A stretch of 64,000 nucleotides of DNA from Prevotella sp. UBA2809. Lineage in GTDB: Bacteria > Bacteroidota > Bacteroidia > Bacteroidales > Bacteroidaceae. Under the pieces are notes generated by a model. It was not told where the DNA came from, did no database searches, and saw only the letters and a program-made list of their open reading frames with translations. The stretch lies in assembly GCA_002351725.1 (NCBI GenBank), contig DEHD01000018.1, forward strand, positions 16,867 to 80,866, given 5' to 3'. Shown here piece after piece: positions 35,701 through 43,765 of this stretch. How positions within the stretch are numbered: the stretch's first letter is position 1; each line of letters opens with the position of its first letter. Position numbers and translations under genes: made by a program.

Positions 35701-36042
35701 CATCTCAGAGCCCTCGCTGAGCGATGCATCTACAACAGCATTCTGACCCAGAGACAGCTGGACATCGGAAAACTTGGCCGTCTGAAAGCCTATGTACGAC
35801 ACTTCAACCTCGTAAGGACCACCTGCCTTCATACCCGTAATGGTATAATGGCCATCGATGTTGGTTACAGCACGATATACTGAACCTGAAGGCACATGCT
35901 TGGCTGTAACAGTTGCGCCGATAGCCTCTTCGCCACCAGCCATAACGGCACCTGTGATTCCTGAGGTTGTGACCTGAGCAAAAACGGAAAGCGAAACTGT
36001 TAATATAGCTACCGTTATTAGTAGTATTCTTTTCATTGTCAA
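32734..36042 (-). CDS. TonB-dependent receptor with CarboxypepD-like N-terminal domain, paralogue 1
   Basis: The 1102-residue outer-membrane protein has a signal peptide (cleaved near VFAQVTTS), a carboxypeptidase-regulatory-like beta-sandwich (about 25-115: GATVTAKHVPSG, DGHYTITGMKAGGPY), a plug (VPTIGRSMTDLMKMTP; TPYDVRQSGFTGGGINAVT) and a 22-strand-type barrel ending in FTIRYLFN. It imports a ligand with TonB energy. The plug resembles the OmpA/Oar-like group rather than SusC, and there is no SusD partner. A paralogue lies at 39169-42453, with a nuclease and OB-fold lipoprotein between them. It has its own promoter and terminator. Confidence 0.9.
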   Translation of the reverse strand: MTMKRILLITVAILTVSLSVFAQVTTSGITGAVMAGGEEAIGATVTAKHVPSGSVYRAVTNIDGHYTITGMKAGGPYEVEVSYIGFQTAKFSDVQLSLGQNAVVDASLSEGSEMIQEIVVTAKANNTMRSDRSGAVTNLNANQMAAVPTIGRSMTDLMKMTPQSSSASGMAIGGGNYRQSFVTIDGASFNDSFGMEPSPLPGGGTPISLEALDQMTVSVTPYDVRQSGFTGGGINAVTKSGTNTFKGMVYTFLTSSDLKGKKIHSTELLLPKGHNSTFGLSFGGPILKDKLFFFVNGEYEDNVTAGPAVQAGNGSTPYTATNRRPRLSELESLSNYLQTNYGITTGPWQNYNLKTPAYRILARLDWNINDDHKFNVRFTKSNRKEANPASASRSIGSNRTSIIYGGNQNSYGGNTDYGMSALSSRYMTEFRFTSVAAELNSKFGKLHNTLRGTYSYQDQPRSNEYGVDVPVVEIVMSDEQGHYPYWALTGDMFTYGNEAKTKTTVITDEINIQLGKHNLFGGIQFENDWAANGYAQAGAGYYAFQATPEQVAAGDWASVFTKENTRLFGITYGNNAEHSRFVAKMSTNQWSLYFQDNMSLSDRFRMSLGVRFELPSYPSLKDNFNEDYYNIDFGWQHFRTDNVPDASISFSPRLGFNWDITGNQNLILRGGTGLFVGRLPFVWLISAVGNSGMGQTSYIASQTKGTIPTFTTSQADMLQQIGAKSSTTIPSSATILSDDLRMPKTWKASLALDAKLPGDIDFTIEGIMNKDLNPVVVSNRDIYWDGHSTIDLGHGDIRHKMSYYDANSSAYVLENAGGKAYYMSLSAQLRKKFDFGLDLSASYTLSKAKTYTDGIGNQVASAYNNYRNSVNAVNDNELGYATYVAPNRLLISASYTLKESKNASSHFSLVYDGYQYGFLTEYAFSRFSYIFSSNVNSDALAPANLIYVPASRNELDSWDFAESTYGSNHQVYTADMQRDDFWAYIQQDDYLKTRTGKYAERGGAKMPWHHQLDFKFEQDMTMNFGKTKHTLQFGVDILNLPNFLNKKWGLYKQVTETSLLSYNKGKYTYNTVNGERHLSTFSDFLGLQSTYQIMFTIRYLFN

Positions 36043-36064
36043 CCGGTTTTATTAGACTTTGGGG

Positions 36065-36096
36065 CAAAGGTACAAAATAAAATGATAGAATGCAAG
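36065..36096 (-). promoter_or_regulatory. promoter of TonB-dependent receptor 1
   Basis: On the minus strand TACCTTTG (36065-36072) and CTTG (36093-36096) are separated by 20 bp. The ATG is 22 nt downstream of the -7 element. Confidence 0.7.
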
Positions 36097-36145
36097 TTTT
36101 TATTAAGAAAATTCACATTTCTGAACTGCGTTTCAAATCGGGTAT

Positions 36146-36213
36146 AGGCGAATGATCGTTTGCGTAAAGGCAAACAATCGTTTGGGTATAGGCAAACGAT
36201 AATTATATAGGCG
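36146..36213 (+). repeat. intergenic 22-bp-period palindromic repeat array
   Basis: Units begin AGGCRAA at 36146, 36168 and 36190, the first two exactly 22 bp apart and the third truncated to 19 bp before another AGGCG at 36209. They contain GATCGTTTGC, CAAACAATCGTTTG and CAAACGAT. ATCGTTTG (36177-36184) and CAAACGAT (36193-36200) form a perfect 8-bp stem. Period and architecture match the array in the GT4 gene. Confidence 0.75.
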
Positions 36214-36374
36214 TAATGTACCTTTTATCCTTAAGGTTTGTACTTGCAACCCTTAACCTTTACCCTTTCAAACCATAGTAGAAGAAAAATGGTCACACAA
36301 CAATCAATATCTAATATAACTACTTGATATTCTGATATTTATATTTGCCACTACACTTTTTTGCTAGCCTCGTT

Positions 36375-36406
36375 GGTCACATGGTCACAGCTGTGACCGT
36401 GTGACC
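36375..36406. repeat. 32-bp inverted repeat downstream of the endonuclease gene
   Basis: The halves GGTCACATGGTCACAG and CTGTGACCGTGTGACC are complementary at 15 of 16 positions (the exception can form G-U). It begins 7 bp past the nuclease stop on the minus strand, but no U-tract follows it, so it may be a transcript-end hairpin, an RNase shield, or a protein-binding palindrome containing four GGTCAC/GTGACC words. Confidence 0.75.
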
Positions 36407-36413
36407 GTTGGCT

Positions 36414-37484
36414 TTATTTCACAATCATCTTCTTATTCTTGCGGATGTAGATACCCTTCTTGAGATTCTTTCCATCTACACGCTGACCGCGGAGATTGTA
36501 GATAGCGCCATCGTCTTCGATGAAGATAGTCTTGGTGATCTCTTCAATACCAGAAGTTGCAGGCACATAGTTGTTATAACTGAAAGCATCATCCATCTTG
36601 TTACCCCAGATATACTGTTCCAGACCTGGATAATCAACAAAAGGATTGCGATTGCCCTGAATGCCATAGATAGCCTCATTACGATTTAACTCCTTCTCGC
36701 TTACAGGATCATTAGCTGCCCAACGGAGCAACATCTTAAGAGCCCAATCCTTAAAGAATGGATAAACGGTTCCATTTAACATCGACTTATTACCTCTTTC
36801 CCACTTTTTGGGAGTACGAGTTTCACCTTTCTCGTTTTTATACGACTCGTAACGGGTGGCCATATAGAAATAAACACGAGCCAAATCACCCTTATATTCG
36901 TCGTTGGGTTCAAAAACATTTCCATTGTCACCAGAAACTGTAGAATAACCCAGACTATCTACGGAAACGCCAAACTTCGAGAAGCCGCCTGCAGACTGCT
37001 TGGTAACAGTAGCTCCAACTTCACCGTAAGGATTGTCGCCACGCATCTCATTTACAGCGCGATCGGTTGGAAAAAGATGATGGAGGTCGGTATACATGGG
37101 ATATACGCTGGTACTATGGTCATCTGGTTCCTTAGTCTCATTAAACCAACTCTTAGGCATAGCGTGTTCACGATTATACTTTACGCCCTCATCAACTATA
37201 TTACCTTTATCCTGATCGGTTACAGGTGTGAAGTTAGAAATACCAGAATAGATATCCCATATCTTACCATCCTCGCGAATGTCGTAAGAGTTAACGGCAT
37301 TCCAAACACCTGGGGTATAGCTCTGAACTTTATGGTTGTTAGAGATTATGGCAAACAATGCCGATTTAAGTTCCTCTGCCTTCTTGCCATCAGCATCCTG
37401 ATAATAGGTACCAGTATTGTTGGGTCCCTGAGCCCAGACAGAGAATGATGCAAAAAGAGAAATAAAAAGTAGATATCTCTTCAT
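36414..37484 (-). CDS. secreted endonuclease I (EndA/NucM family)
   Basis: The 356-residue precursor starts at ATG 37484 with signal peptide KRYLLFISLFASFSVWAQ. The longer frame would read through the terminator hairpin. Endonuclease I hallmarks are YNREHAMPKSWF (catalytic His), DLHHLFPTDRAVNEMRGD, RVYFYMATRY and NEAIYGIQGNRNPFVDYP. The last 35 residues (IYNLRGQRVDGKNLKKGIY, then a lysine-rich end) look like the C-terminal tails of many secreted Prevotella proteins and resemble T9SS-type sorting tails. It should degrade DNA or RNA outside the cell. Neighbours are an OB-fold lipoprotein and two TonB receptors. Confidence 0.88.
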   Translation of the reverse strand: MKRYLLFISLFASFSVWAQGPNNTGTYYQDADGKKAEELKSALFAIISNNHKVQSYTPGVWNAVNSYDIREDGKIWDIYSGISNFTPVTDQDKGNIVDEGVKYNREHAMPKSWFNETKEPDDHSTSVYPMYTDLHHLFPTDRAVNEMRGDNPYGEVGATVTKQSAGGFSKFGVSVDSLGYSTVSGDNGNVFEPNDEYKGDLARVYFYMATRYESYKNEKGETRTPKKWERGNKSMLNGTVYPFFKDWALKMLLRWAANDPVSEKELNRNEAIYGIQGNRNPFVDYPGLEQYIWGNKMDDAFSYNNYVPATSGIEEITKTIFIEDDGAIYNLRGQRVDGKNLKKGIYIRKNKKMIVK

Positions 37485-37502
37485 TTTTATACTTGCATTA
37501 GG

Positions 37503-37540
37503 AAAAAATGCTCCCAATGCCTGTATTGGCATCGGGAGCA
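37503..37540 (-). terminator. strong intrinsic terminator/attenuator between the OB-fold lipoprotein and the nuclease
   Basis: Minus-strand stem TGCTCCCGATGCC / GGCATTGGGAGCA (one mismatch) with a 6-nt loop is followed directly by TTTTTT (37503-37508). It ends only 19 nt before the nuclease ATG and no -7 element lies between, so nuclease expression must come from read-through or an unseen promoter. Confidence 0.8.
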
Positions 37541-37560
37541 GATATTGTTAAGAACTATAA

Positions 37561-39147
37561 TTAATTTGCATGCTTGAACGAGAAGCAAACACCACTGCTA
37601 AGCTGAGGAACACCCTTATAGCTTGTCTTGTAAGCAATAATAGTGATCTCATCGCCTACCTTGATGTCGTTATCCTGAATAAGATACTTGCGGTCGTCGC
37701 CCTTAGCACCCCAACCAGGATAGCATCCGTATACATAGATCTCGCTGGTTCCGTCGCTGAAGAAGAGGTTACCATAGTCGTTATCGTTACCCTTATCATC
37801 TTTCAGTGAGGTGATAGTACCAGTTACCATGTAATAGGTATTCTTATCGTCCCCCTTAGCAAGAAGCTCGGTAATAGTAGCAGTCTGGACTGCATACTTG
37901 ATAGCCTCGAATTTACCAGAAACCATCTGTGGTGTACTCTTGTAAGCACCACGCTGGCCTACTACGGTAACAACATCACCTACCTTTGCGCCAGAATCCT
38001 TGAAACCAGCTGCACGATAAACGAGCACCTTACCAGAGTAGTCCTGAATATAGAAGCTCTCACCCTGCTTGTCGCTAGTATAAAGCTCGGTTACAACACC
38101 AGTAATGCGATAGTTGGTAGTACCAACCTCAGCAGCCAGGAAGTCGGCAACGTTGGTCTCAATGATAGCACCCTTCTGAGTGATAGTTGCCTGAGAGGTG
38201 TACTCCTTAGAACCATCGGTAGTCTTGAAGGTTACAGTAACCTCGCGATCGCCACCCTCGTTGTTCTTAGCATAGAAGGTAACAGTTGGGTTAGCACCTA
38301 CAGTTGAAGAGGTAACACCCAGCCACTCCTTAGCCTCGGCAGGAATCTCAACAGCAACGCCAGTACCCTTACAGGTGAGGTGAGCAGTGATCTCGCCACC
38401 AGCAACAGGAAGCTCGCTTGATACAACACCATCAACAGTCAGAGAGTCAACCTTGATAAGAGACTTAACAATCTTAACTACAGTTACGTTAACCAGCTCT
38501 ACAGTACCATTATAGGTAGTCTTTGGACCCTGAACAGTAACCTGGTCGCCAACCTCGATACCCAGACTTGAGAAGTTCTTCTCGGCACCCTTTGCATCGA
38601 GCGTACCATAGATGTAAACCTCGCCTGTACCATCGTTGATATACCAGTTACCATAAGTGGTATTGGCAATAGATGTAACCACACCAGTTACCTGATAGGT
38701 CTTAGAGTCAGGACCAGCCAGAACCTCTGCGCAAGAAGCGTTCTCGATAGTTACCAATCCCTGAATAACGCGGATGCGCTGCTCCTCACCATTTGATGTG
38801 ATAATGAGTTCGCATGAACGGCCTTCGCCAGCCTCAGCACTGAACACGAGCTTGGTCTCGCCTGCAGCACCTGATTCCTGATTAACCTTAAGCCATGTTG
38901 GAGTGGCATAATGCTTAACCACTTCCTTATCACCTTCCTTCTCTTTTACCGAGAAAATCTTCTCGAACTCCCAATTACCATTGGCTGTGAGTTCAATCTC
39001 TGTTGATCCGCCAGCAGTGTTAAGAGAAACGTATGACTGCGAAACTCTGATGCCCTCGAGATATGAAGGATCATTATCTTTTGCACAGCTAGTGAATAAT
39101 GCAGCTACAACTGCTACAAGAGACGGAATGAAATATTTAAGTTTCAT
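37561..39147 (-). CDS. surface lipoprotein with BACON domains and three OB-fold (DUF5689-like) repeats
   Basis: The 528-residue lipoprotein has lipobox LFTSC (C21). Residues about 35-130 are a BACON-like beta-sandwich (SYVSLNTAGGSTEIELTANG). Three OB-like repeats follow: YQVTGVVTSI (150-225), YRITGVVTEL (345-415) and YMVTGTITSL (435-525), each ending in a GD-[QVE]-[VI]-T-[VI] strand. A second BACON-like domain sits at about 235-325. OB folds often bind nucleic acids or sugars, and the downstream nuclease favours nucleic acid. It follows the second TonB receptor by 21 bp, in the place where a SusD-like binding lipoprotein would normally sit. Ligand binding is inferred. Confidence 0.8.
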   Translation of the reverse strand: MKLKYFIPSLVAVVAALFTSCAKDNDPSYLEGIRVSQSYVSLNTAGGSTEIELTANGNWEFEKIFSVKEKEGDKEVVKHYATPTWLKVNQESGAAGETKLVFSAEAGEGRSCELIITSNGEEQRIRVIQGLVTIENASCAEVLAGPDSKTYQVTGVVTSIANTTYGNWYINDGTGEVYIYGTLDAKGAEKNFSSLGIEVGDQVTVQGPKTTYNGTVELVNVTVVKIVKSLIKVDSLTVDGVVSSELPVAGGEITAHLTCKGTGVAVEIPAEAKEWLGVTSSTVGANPTVTFYAKNNEGGDREVTVTFKTTDGSKEYTSQATITQKGAIIETNVADFLAAEVGTTNYRITGVVTELYTSDKQGESFYIQDYSGKVLVYRAAGFKDSGAKVGDVVTVVGQRGAYKSTPQMVSGKFEAIKYAVQTATITELLAKGDDKNTYYMVTGTITSLKDDKGNDNDYGNLFFSDGTSEIYVYGCYPGWGAKGDDRKYLIQDNDIKVGDEITIIAYKTSYKGVPQLSSGVCFSFKHAN

Positions 39148-39168
39148 ATTTGTCTTACCTTTAATTAA

Positions 39169-42100
39169 TTAGTTGAAATAATACTTAACACCGATAGAAG
39201 CATACCAGCACTGACCAAGACTATAGTTAGTAGTCCAAGTCTGAGTGTTGCCATTGATAGACTTTGGAGTAGAGAAGGTAGCGAAGCCCTGTGCGTCGAC
39301 ACCCTCGTACTTCAGGATCTTAGCCTCTGAACCAATCTCAGGATTCAGATACTTAGCTACACCCCATGAAGAATCGAAGAAGTTGAGAACGTTCTTCATA
39401 TCGAATGTGAGCTGCAGCATGTGCTTGGTCTTACCGATGTTCAGCTTGAAGTCGTGCTTGTAGCCGAAGTCAAGGCGGTGTACCCATGGAGAGTAAACGC
39501 TGTAAGCCTCAGCATACTCACCCTGATGCTTGCTCAGATAACCATCGTTGTGAACATAGTCCATGAAGCGGGTCTTATCGTCCTCACTTACAAAGCGGAA
39601 CATGTTGTTAGCAACCTCCTCATCTGTTGGAATGTAAAGTGCATCGTAAGCGTAACCATCGCCGTTCATATCGTTCTGCATCATGTAAGAGTAGCTGTTG
39701 CCACCACGCCATGCTTCGTATACAAAGTTATAGTGGTTGCCACACTTATCGTGGAGAGTAGCGCTTGCTACGATACGATCAGGAGTTACATACTGAGAGT
39801 TGTGCAACTTGATGTTGTTTGGTCCCTCGTAAGTAGGTACGTATGTGAATGCAGACTCAGCAGCTGAACCAGGCATACCAGTAACCTCCTTAGATACAGT
39901 GTGAGTATAAGCAGCCATCAGGCTTACCCAGTCGGCAGGCTGAGCGTTCAGAGTAATGTTAGCGCTCCAACCGTAACCACGACTTGTGTTCTCAAGAACA
40001 AATGCCTTAGTACCGCTGCGGAAATCATCTGGGAAGATAGGACGGTTGTCAACACCATTGAAGCGAGCGAAACCACCTACGTTCTTAATACTCCAGTCAG
40101 AGATTGATACACCATTAAGAGTCTTATTGTAGATTCCCTCAACAGTAACTGTGAATGGGAACTCAACAGGAATCTGATAGTCGATAGCCAAAGAGGTCTT
40201 CCAAACCTGAGGCATCTTGAAGCTAGGATCAACACCGTTAACAGCAGAAGGAACTGTTCCGTCCTCAGGCTTAACAGTTGTAGGATAGCCGAGGCTCTGG
40301 AGCTTAGCAAGCATATCGCTGACATTTGTCATAGGACCACCAGCGAACTCTTCCATACCAAAGCCCATCTTGCTGGCATTCTTAGCATTGATCTGTGCCT
40401 GATACTGAACCAGACCACCATTGGTAGGCATGTTGGTGAAGAATACCAGAGGCAGACGACCAGAGAAGAGACCAGTACCACCACGAACCTTCAGGCTCTT
40501 GTCACCAAATACGTCGTAGGTGAATCCCAGACGTGGAGAGAAGGTGATGCTGTTCTTTGGCCACTTACCTGTATCAACGTGACGACCGTTATAATCGAGA
40601 TTCAGAATAGCTGCGTTAGTCATCAGGTCGCTGTTGTTGAAGAACAATCCATCAACACGCAGACCGTAGGTGAGCTTGAACTTATCGTTGATGTTCCACT
40701 CATCCTGAGCATAGATACCAGGACGGTTGAACTGAACACGAGCAGCAGGAGCTGTCTCACCATCGTAACCGTAAGTCAGACAGAAAATCTCAGGAGTCTG
40801 GTTGAACAACATATCTGGCTGCAGTACACCACCAATATACATATTGTCGGAGAGGTTGTAACGATAGTAACCAGAACCGTTACGCATATACATATTGTCG
40901 GCCATCTGATGCTCGAAACTGATACCAGCCATAATCTTATGGGCACCAGCATAATAGGTTACATCGTCCTTGATGTTCCAAATAGTGTTGTGAACTGCGT
41001 TGTTCCATGTGAACAGCTCATAACCCAGAGCGATGTAGTTGTTATCGTCCTTAGTGATATCAATGAATGGGAACTCAGAAGAGTTTGTACCACGGATATC
41101 ATCGAGTTTAGAGATAGTAGCCAGCAACTGGTTAGAAAGATTATCAGTAAGACGGCTATTGAAGTCGAGTGACCAAGAATGTACGGTATTCTTCATTGAG
41201 TACATTGAGTTGGCATATGCCATAGAATACTGAGACATACGGGCACCACTCATACGAGTACCACCATCCATAGAGGTAGCATTTGGAGCGTTCCATACAT
41301 TATTCTTAGTATAGTTATAGCGCAGAGCCACTTTGTGACGATCGTTGATGTTCCAGTCTAAGCGGGCCATCAGCTTGTAGTTACTCTCATCAGCTGGGAA
41401 GCTTGTCCAAGAACCGGTATCGTAACCGTACTTGTTGGCCATATAATTAGAAATAGCCTCAAGATCCTTGTTGGTTGTACGAGAGATATAGTTTTCAGCA
41501 TCAGCCTTACCATCCTCAGAACCCTTCCAACGGTTAACAACTGATGGAATCTTAATCATTTCTCCGTTGACGAAGAAGAAGAGTTTGTTCTTGATGATTG
41601 GGCCACCCAGAGTGAAACCGTAAGTAGTAGTCTGAGACTTCTCACGAGCACCCTGAATCTGCTGGCGATTTACAGCGTCACCCTGCATATTCTCATTCTT
41701 GTGATAAACGTAAGCACTACCCTTGAAGGTGTTAGTACCCGACTTAGTAATAGCGTTTACACCACCACCGATGAAGTTGGTCTGACGAACATCGTAAGGA
41801 GAGATAACAACCTGCAACTCTTCGATAGCATCGATAGAGATTGGGTTACCACCACCAGGAAGGTTTGCACTCAAACCAAAGTTGTTGTTGAAGTTAGCTC
41901 CATCAACGGTGAAGTTGGCAGTACGACCATCAGCACCAGCGAAGCTCATGCCATTACCTCCATAAGGAGACAGACGAGTAACATCTGTGATTGAACGGCT
42001 AACGGTTGGCAGGTTGGTAATCTGCGAGCTGTTAATGTTAGTAGCAGCACCTGTCTTCTCAGCAGCGAACTTTGAAGCCTTACCACTTACTACAACCTCT

Positions 42101-42453
42101 GCAAGCTCAGTAGCGTCCTCTGACAAGAATACTGAGAGATTGTAGGTTTCAGCCAGCTGGAGGATAATCCCCTTAACGGTTTTGGGCTGGAAACCGATGT
42201 AAGAAATGGTCACATTGTAAGGACCACCAGTACGCATACCATTAATCGAGAAACGACCTGTGGTATTGGTCACTGCTGTGTAACGAGTACCAGAAGGCTC
42301 GTGAACAGCCACAACTGTAGCACCGATGACTTCCTCGCCATTAGCATCGTCGAGGGTCACCTTTCCAGCCATACTTGAAGTTGTGATTTGCGCCATCAAT
42401 GTTAGCGAAAACGTTAACATCATAGCAACCAGAAAGAGTAATCTTTTCTGCAT
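39169..42453 (-). CDS. TonB-dependent receptor with CarboxypepD-like N-terminal domain, paralogue 2
   Basis: The 1094-residue receptor has a signal peptide (cleaved after FSLTLMAQ), a CarboxypepD-like domain (GATVVAVHEPSG; TTGRFSINGMRTGGPY), plug motifs LPTVSRSITDVTRLSPYGG and SPYDVRQTNFIGGGVNAIT, and a barrel ending in SIGVKYYFN. The organisation and plug sequence parallel paralogue 1, showing an old duplication. It heads the cluster receptor-OB lipoprotein-endonuclease. Codons are very strongly biased (repetitive use of AAC, GTT, GGT), suggesting high expression. Ligand unknown. Confidence 0.9.
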   Translation of the reverse strand: MQKRLLFLVAMMLTFSLTLMAQITTSSMAGKVTLDDANGEEVIGATVVAVHEPSGTRYTAVTNTTGRFSINGMRTGGPYNVTISYIGFQPKTVKGIILQLAETYNLSVFLSEDATELAEVVVSGKASKFAAEKTGAATNINSSQITNLPTVSRSITDVTRLSPYGGNGMSFAGADGRTANFTVDGANFNNNFGLSANLPGGGNPISIDAIEELQVVISPYDVRQTNFIGGGVNAITKSGTNTFKGSAYVYHKNENMQGDAVNRQQIQGAREKSQTTTYGFTLGGPIIKNKLFFFVNGEMIKIPSVVNRWKGSEDGKADAENYISRTTNKDLEAISNYMANKYGYDTGSWTSFPADESNYKLMARLDWNINDRHKVALRYNYTKNNVWNAPNATSMDGGTRMSGARMSQYSMAYANSMYSMKNTVHSWSLDFNSRLTDNLSNQLLATISKLDDIRGTNSSEFPFIDITKDDNNYIALGYELFTWNNAVHNTIWNIKDDVTYYAGAHKIMAGISFEHQMADNMYMRNGSGYYRYNLSDNMYIGGVLQPDMLFNQTPEIFCLTYGYDGETAPAARVQFNRPGIYAQDEWNINDKFKLTYGLRVDGLFFNNSDLMTNAAILNLDYNGRHVDTGKWPKNSITFSPRLGFTYDVFGDKSLKVRGGTGLFSGRLPLVFFTNMPTNGGLVQYQAQINAKNASKMGFGMEEFAGGPMTNVSDMLAKLQSLGYPTTVKPEDGTVPSAVNGVDPSFKMPQVWKTSLAIDYQIPVEFPFTVTVEGIYNKTLNGVSISDWSIKNVGGFARFNGVDNRPIFPDDFRSGTKAFVLENTSRGYGWSANITLNAQPADWVSLMAAYTHTVSKEVTGMPGSAAESAFTYVPTYEGPNNIKLHNSQYVTPDRIVASATLHDKCGNHYNFVYEAWRGGNSYSYMMQNDMNGDGYAYDALYIPTDEEVANNMFRFVSEDDKTRFMDYVHNDGYLSKHQGEYAEAYSVYSPWVHRLDFGYKHDFKLNIGKTKHMLQLTFDMKNVLNFFDSSWGVAKYLNPEIGSEAKILKYEGVDAQGFATFSTPKSINGNTQTWTTNYSLGQCWYASIGVKYYFN

Positions 42454-42516
42454 AAATTTTTAACTGTTTTAATTAATTAATTATCGGAATAAAACCGGAT
42501 TATTTAAATTTCGGTG

Positions 42517-42524
42517 CAAAGGTA
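42517..42524 (-). promoter_or_regulatory. -7 element of TonB-dependent receptor 2 operon
   Basis: TACCTTTG on the minus strand, with a leader of about 60 nt before the ATG that contains the A/T-rich inverted word TTAATTAATTAA. No clear -33. Confidence 0.65.
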
Positions 42525-42595
42525 TGAAAATTTTTCCGATTTAATGTTATAAATCGGCTACTTTTTTAAAAAATCGTGAAAATTATTGCGTAACG

Positions 42596-43765
42596 TTAGG
42601 CCTCGTCCTCGAAGTCCTCGTACTCAAAGTCCTCGATATCCTCGATATCATCCTCGTCGATATACTCGATATCCTCGTCCTCACCCTCATCGGCAAGCTC
42701 CTGAGCAAAACGGCTCATATCCTTGTCGCGATGCACCAGCGAATCCTCCGAGGTGATGACGTTCAGTTTGTTGCTTTCGGCATTCAGCTCGTTCCAAAGC
42801 ACATCCTTGAGTTCGTCGAGACCATAGCCGGTCACAGCCGAAATAAATACCACAGGCAAATCCTGAGGCAACGACTCCTTCAGCATCTCAATCAGTTCCT
42901 CGTCGAGCAGGTCGCACTTGGTAACGGCCAGCACGCGATGCTTGTCGAGCATCTCGGGATTGAACTGCTGAAGCTCGTTGAGCAGAATTTCATATTCTCG
43001 CTTAATATCATCAGTATCGCCAGGTACCATAAAGAGCAACAGCGAGTTTCGCTCAATATGGCGCAAAAACCTGAGTCCCAAACCTTTACCTTCGGATGCG
43101 CCCTCGATAATTCCTGGGATATCGGCCATAACAAACGACTTGTTATCGCGATATCCAACAATACCAAGAGAGGGTTCCATAGTGGTAAATGGATAATTTG
43201 CTATTTTAGGCTTAGCATTTGATAGCGATGAGACAAGGGTAGATTTTCCCGCATTAGGAAAACCTACCAAGCCTACATCAGCTAATAATTTCAATTCAAG
43301 AATAATGGTCATCTCCTGCATGGGCTCACCAGGCTGGGCATAACGCGGAGCCTGATTGGTAGATGTACGGAACTGGAAATTACCCAATCCTCCACGACCA
43401 CCCTTCAGTAGCAGAACTTCCTGACCATCGTATGTAACATCGCAGACATACTTTCCGGTTTCAGCATTATACACTACGGTACCACAAGGCACATCAATGT
43501 AAACATCCTTTCCATCGGTACCATGACACTTGTCACGACCACCATTACCTCCGTGTTCTGCAAAGATATGGCGCTCGTACTTGAGGTGCAAAAGAGTCCA
43601 ATAGTTATGGTTTCCGCGCAGAATGATGCTTCCCCCCTTTCCACCATCACCACCATCAGGACCTCCGTTGGGGTTATACTTTACATGGCGTAAGTGCATA
43701 CTGCCCTTACCTCCCTTACCAGAGCGGCAGTAAATCTTAACGTAGTCTACGAAATTTGATTCCAT
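42596..43765 (-). CDS. obg: Obg/CgtA GTPase
   Basis: The 389-residue GTPase has the glycine-rich Obg fold (SGKGGKGSMHLRHVKYNPNG; GPDGGDGGKGG), G1 GFPNAGKST, G3 ADIPGI and G4 TKCD. An extremely acidic tail (last about 40 residues, mostly D/E) replaces the OCT domain. Obg acts in 50S ribosome assembly and stress control. It directly abuts adk with no gap, within hpt-adk-obg. Confidence 0.96.
   Translation of the reverse strand: MESNFVDYVKIYCRSGKGGKGSMHLRHVKYNPNGGPDGGDGGKGGSIILRGNHNYWTLLHLKYERHIFAEHGGNGGRDKCHGTDGKDVYIDVPCGTVVYNAETGKYVCDVTYDGQEVLLLKGGRGGLGNFQFRTSTNQAPRYAQPGEPMQEMTIILELKLLADVGLVGFPNAGKSTLVSSLSNAKPKIANYPFTTMEPSLGIVGYRDNKSFVMADIPGIIEGASEGKGLGLRFLRHIERNSLLLFMVPGDTDDIKREYEILLNELQQFNPEMLDKHRVLAVTKCDLLDEELIEMLKESLPQDLPVVFISAVTGYGLDELKDVLWNELNAESNKLNVITSEDSLVHRDKDMSRFAQELADEGEDEDIEYIDEDDIEDIEDFEYEDFEDEA

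Larger units (their letters stand above)
36043..36413. other. 371-bp gene-free region with promoter, palindromic array and large inverted repeat
   Basis: From the receptor side it holds the -7 element (36065-36072), a 22-bp-period palindrome array (36146-36213), and an A/T-rich stretch with GGTCACAC at 36290-36297. A 32-bp near-perfect palindrome (36375-36406) lies next to the nuclease stop. I see no ORF with coding character. Confidence 0.7.

Noticed and set aside
36146..36213. CRISPR array or attachment site
   Set aside because: Too few and too short units; no integrase or tRNA nearby.
37485..37532. N-terminal extension of the endonuclease
   Set aside because: It is encoded by the terminator hairpin, and a normal signal peptide begins at the ATG at 37484.
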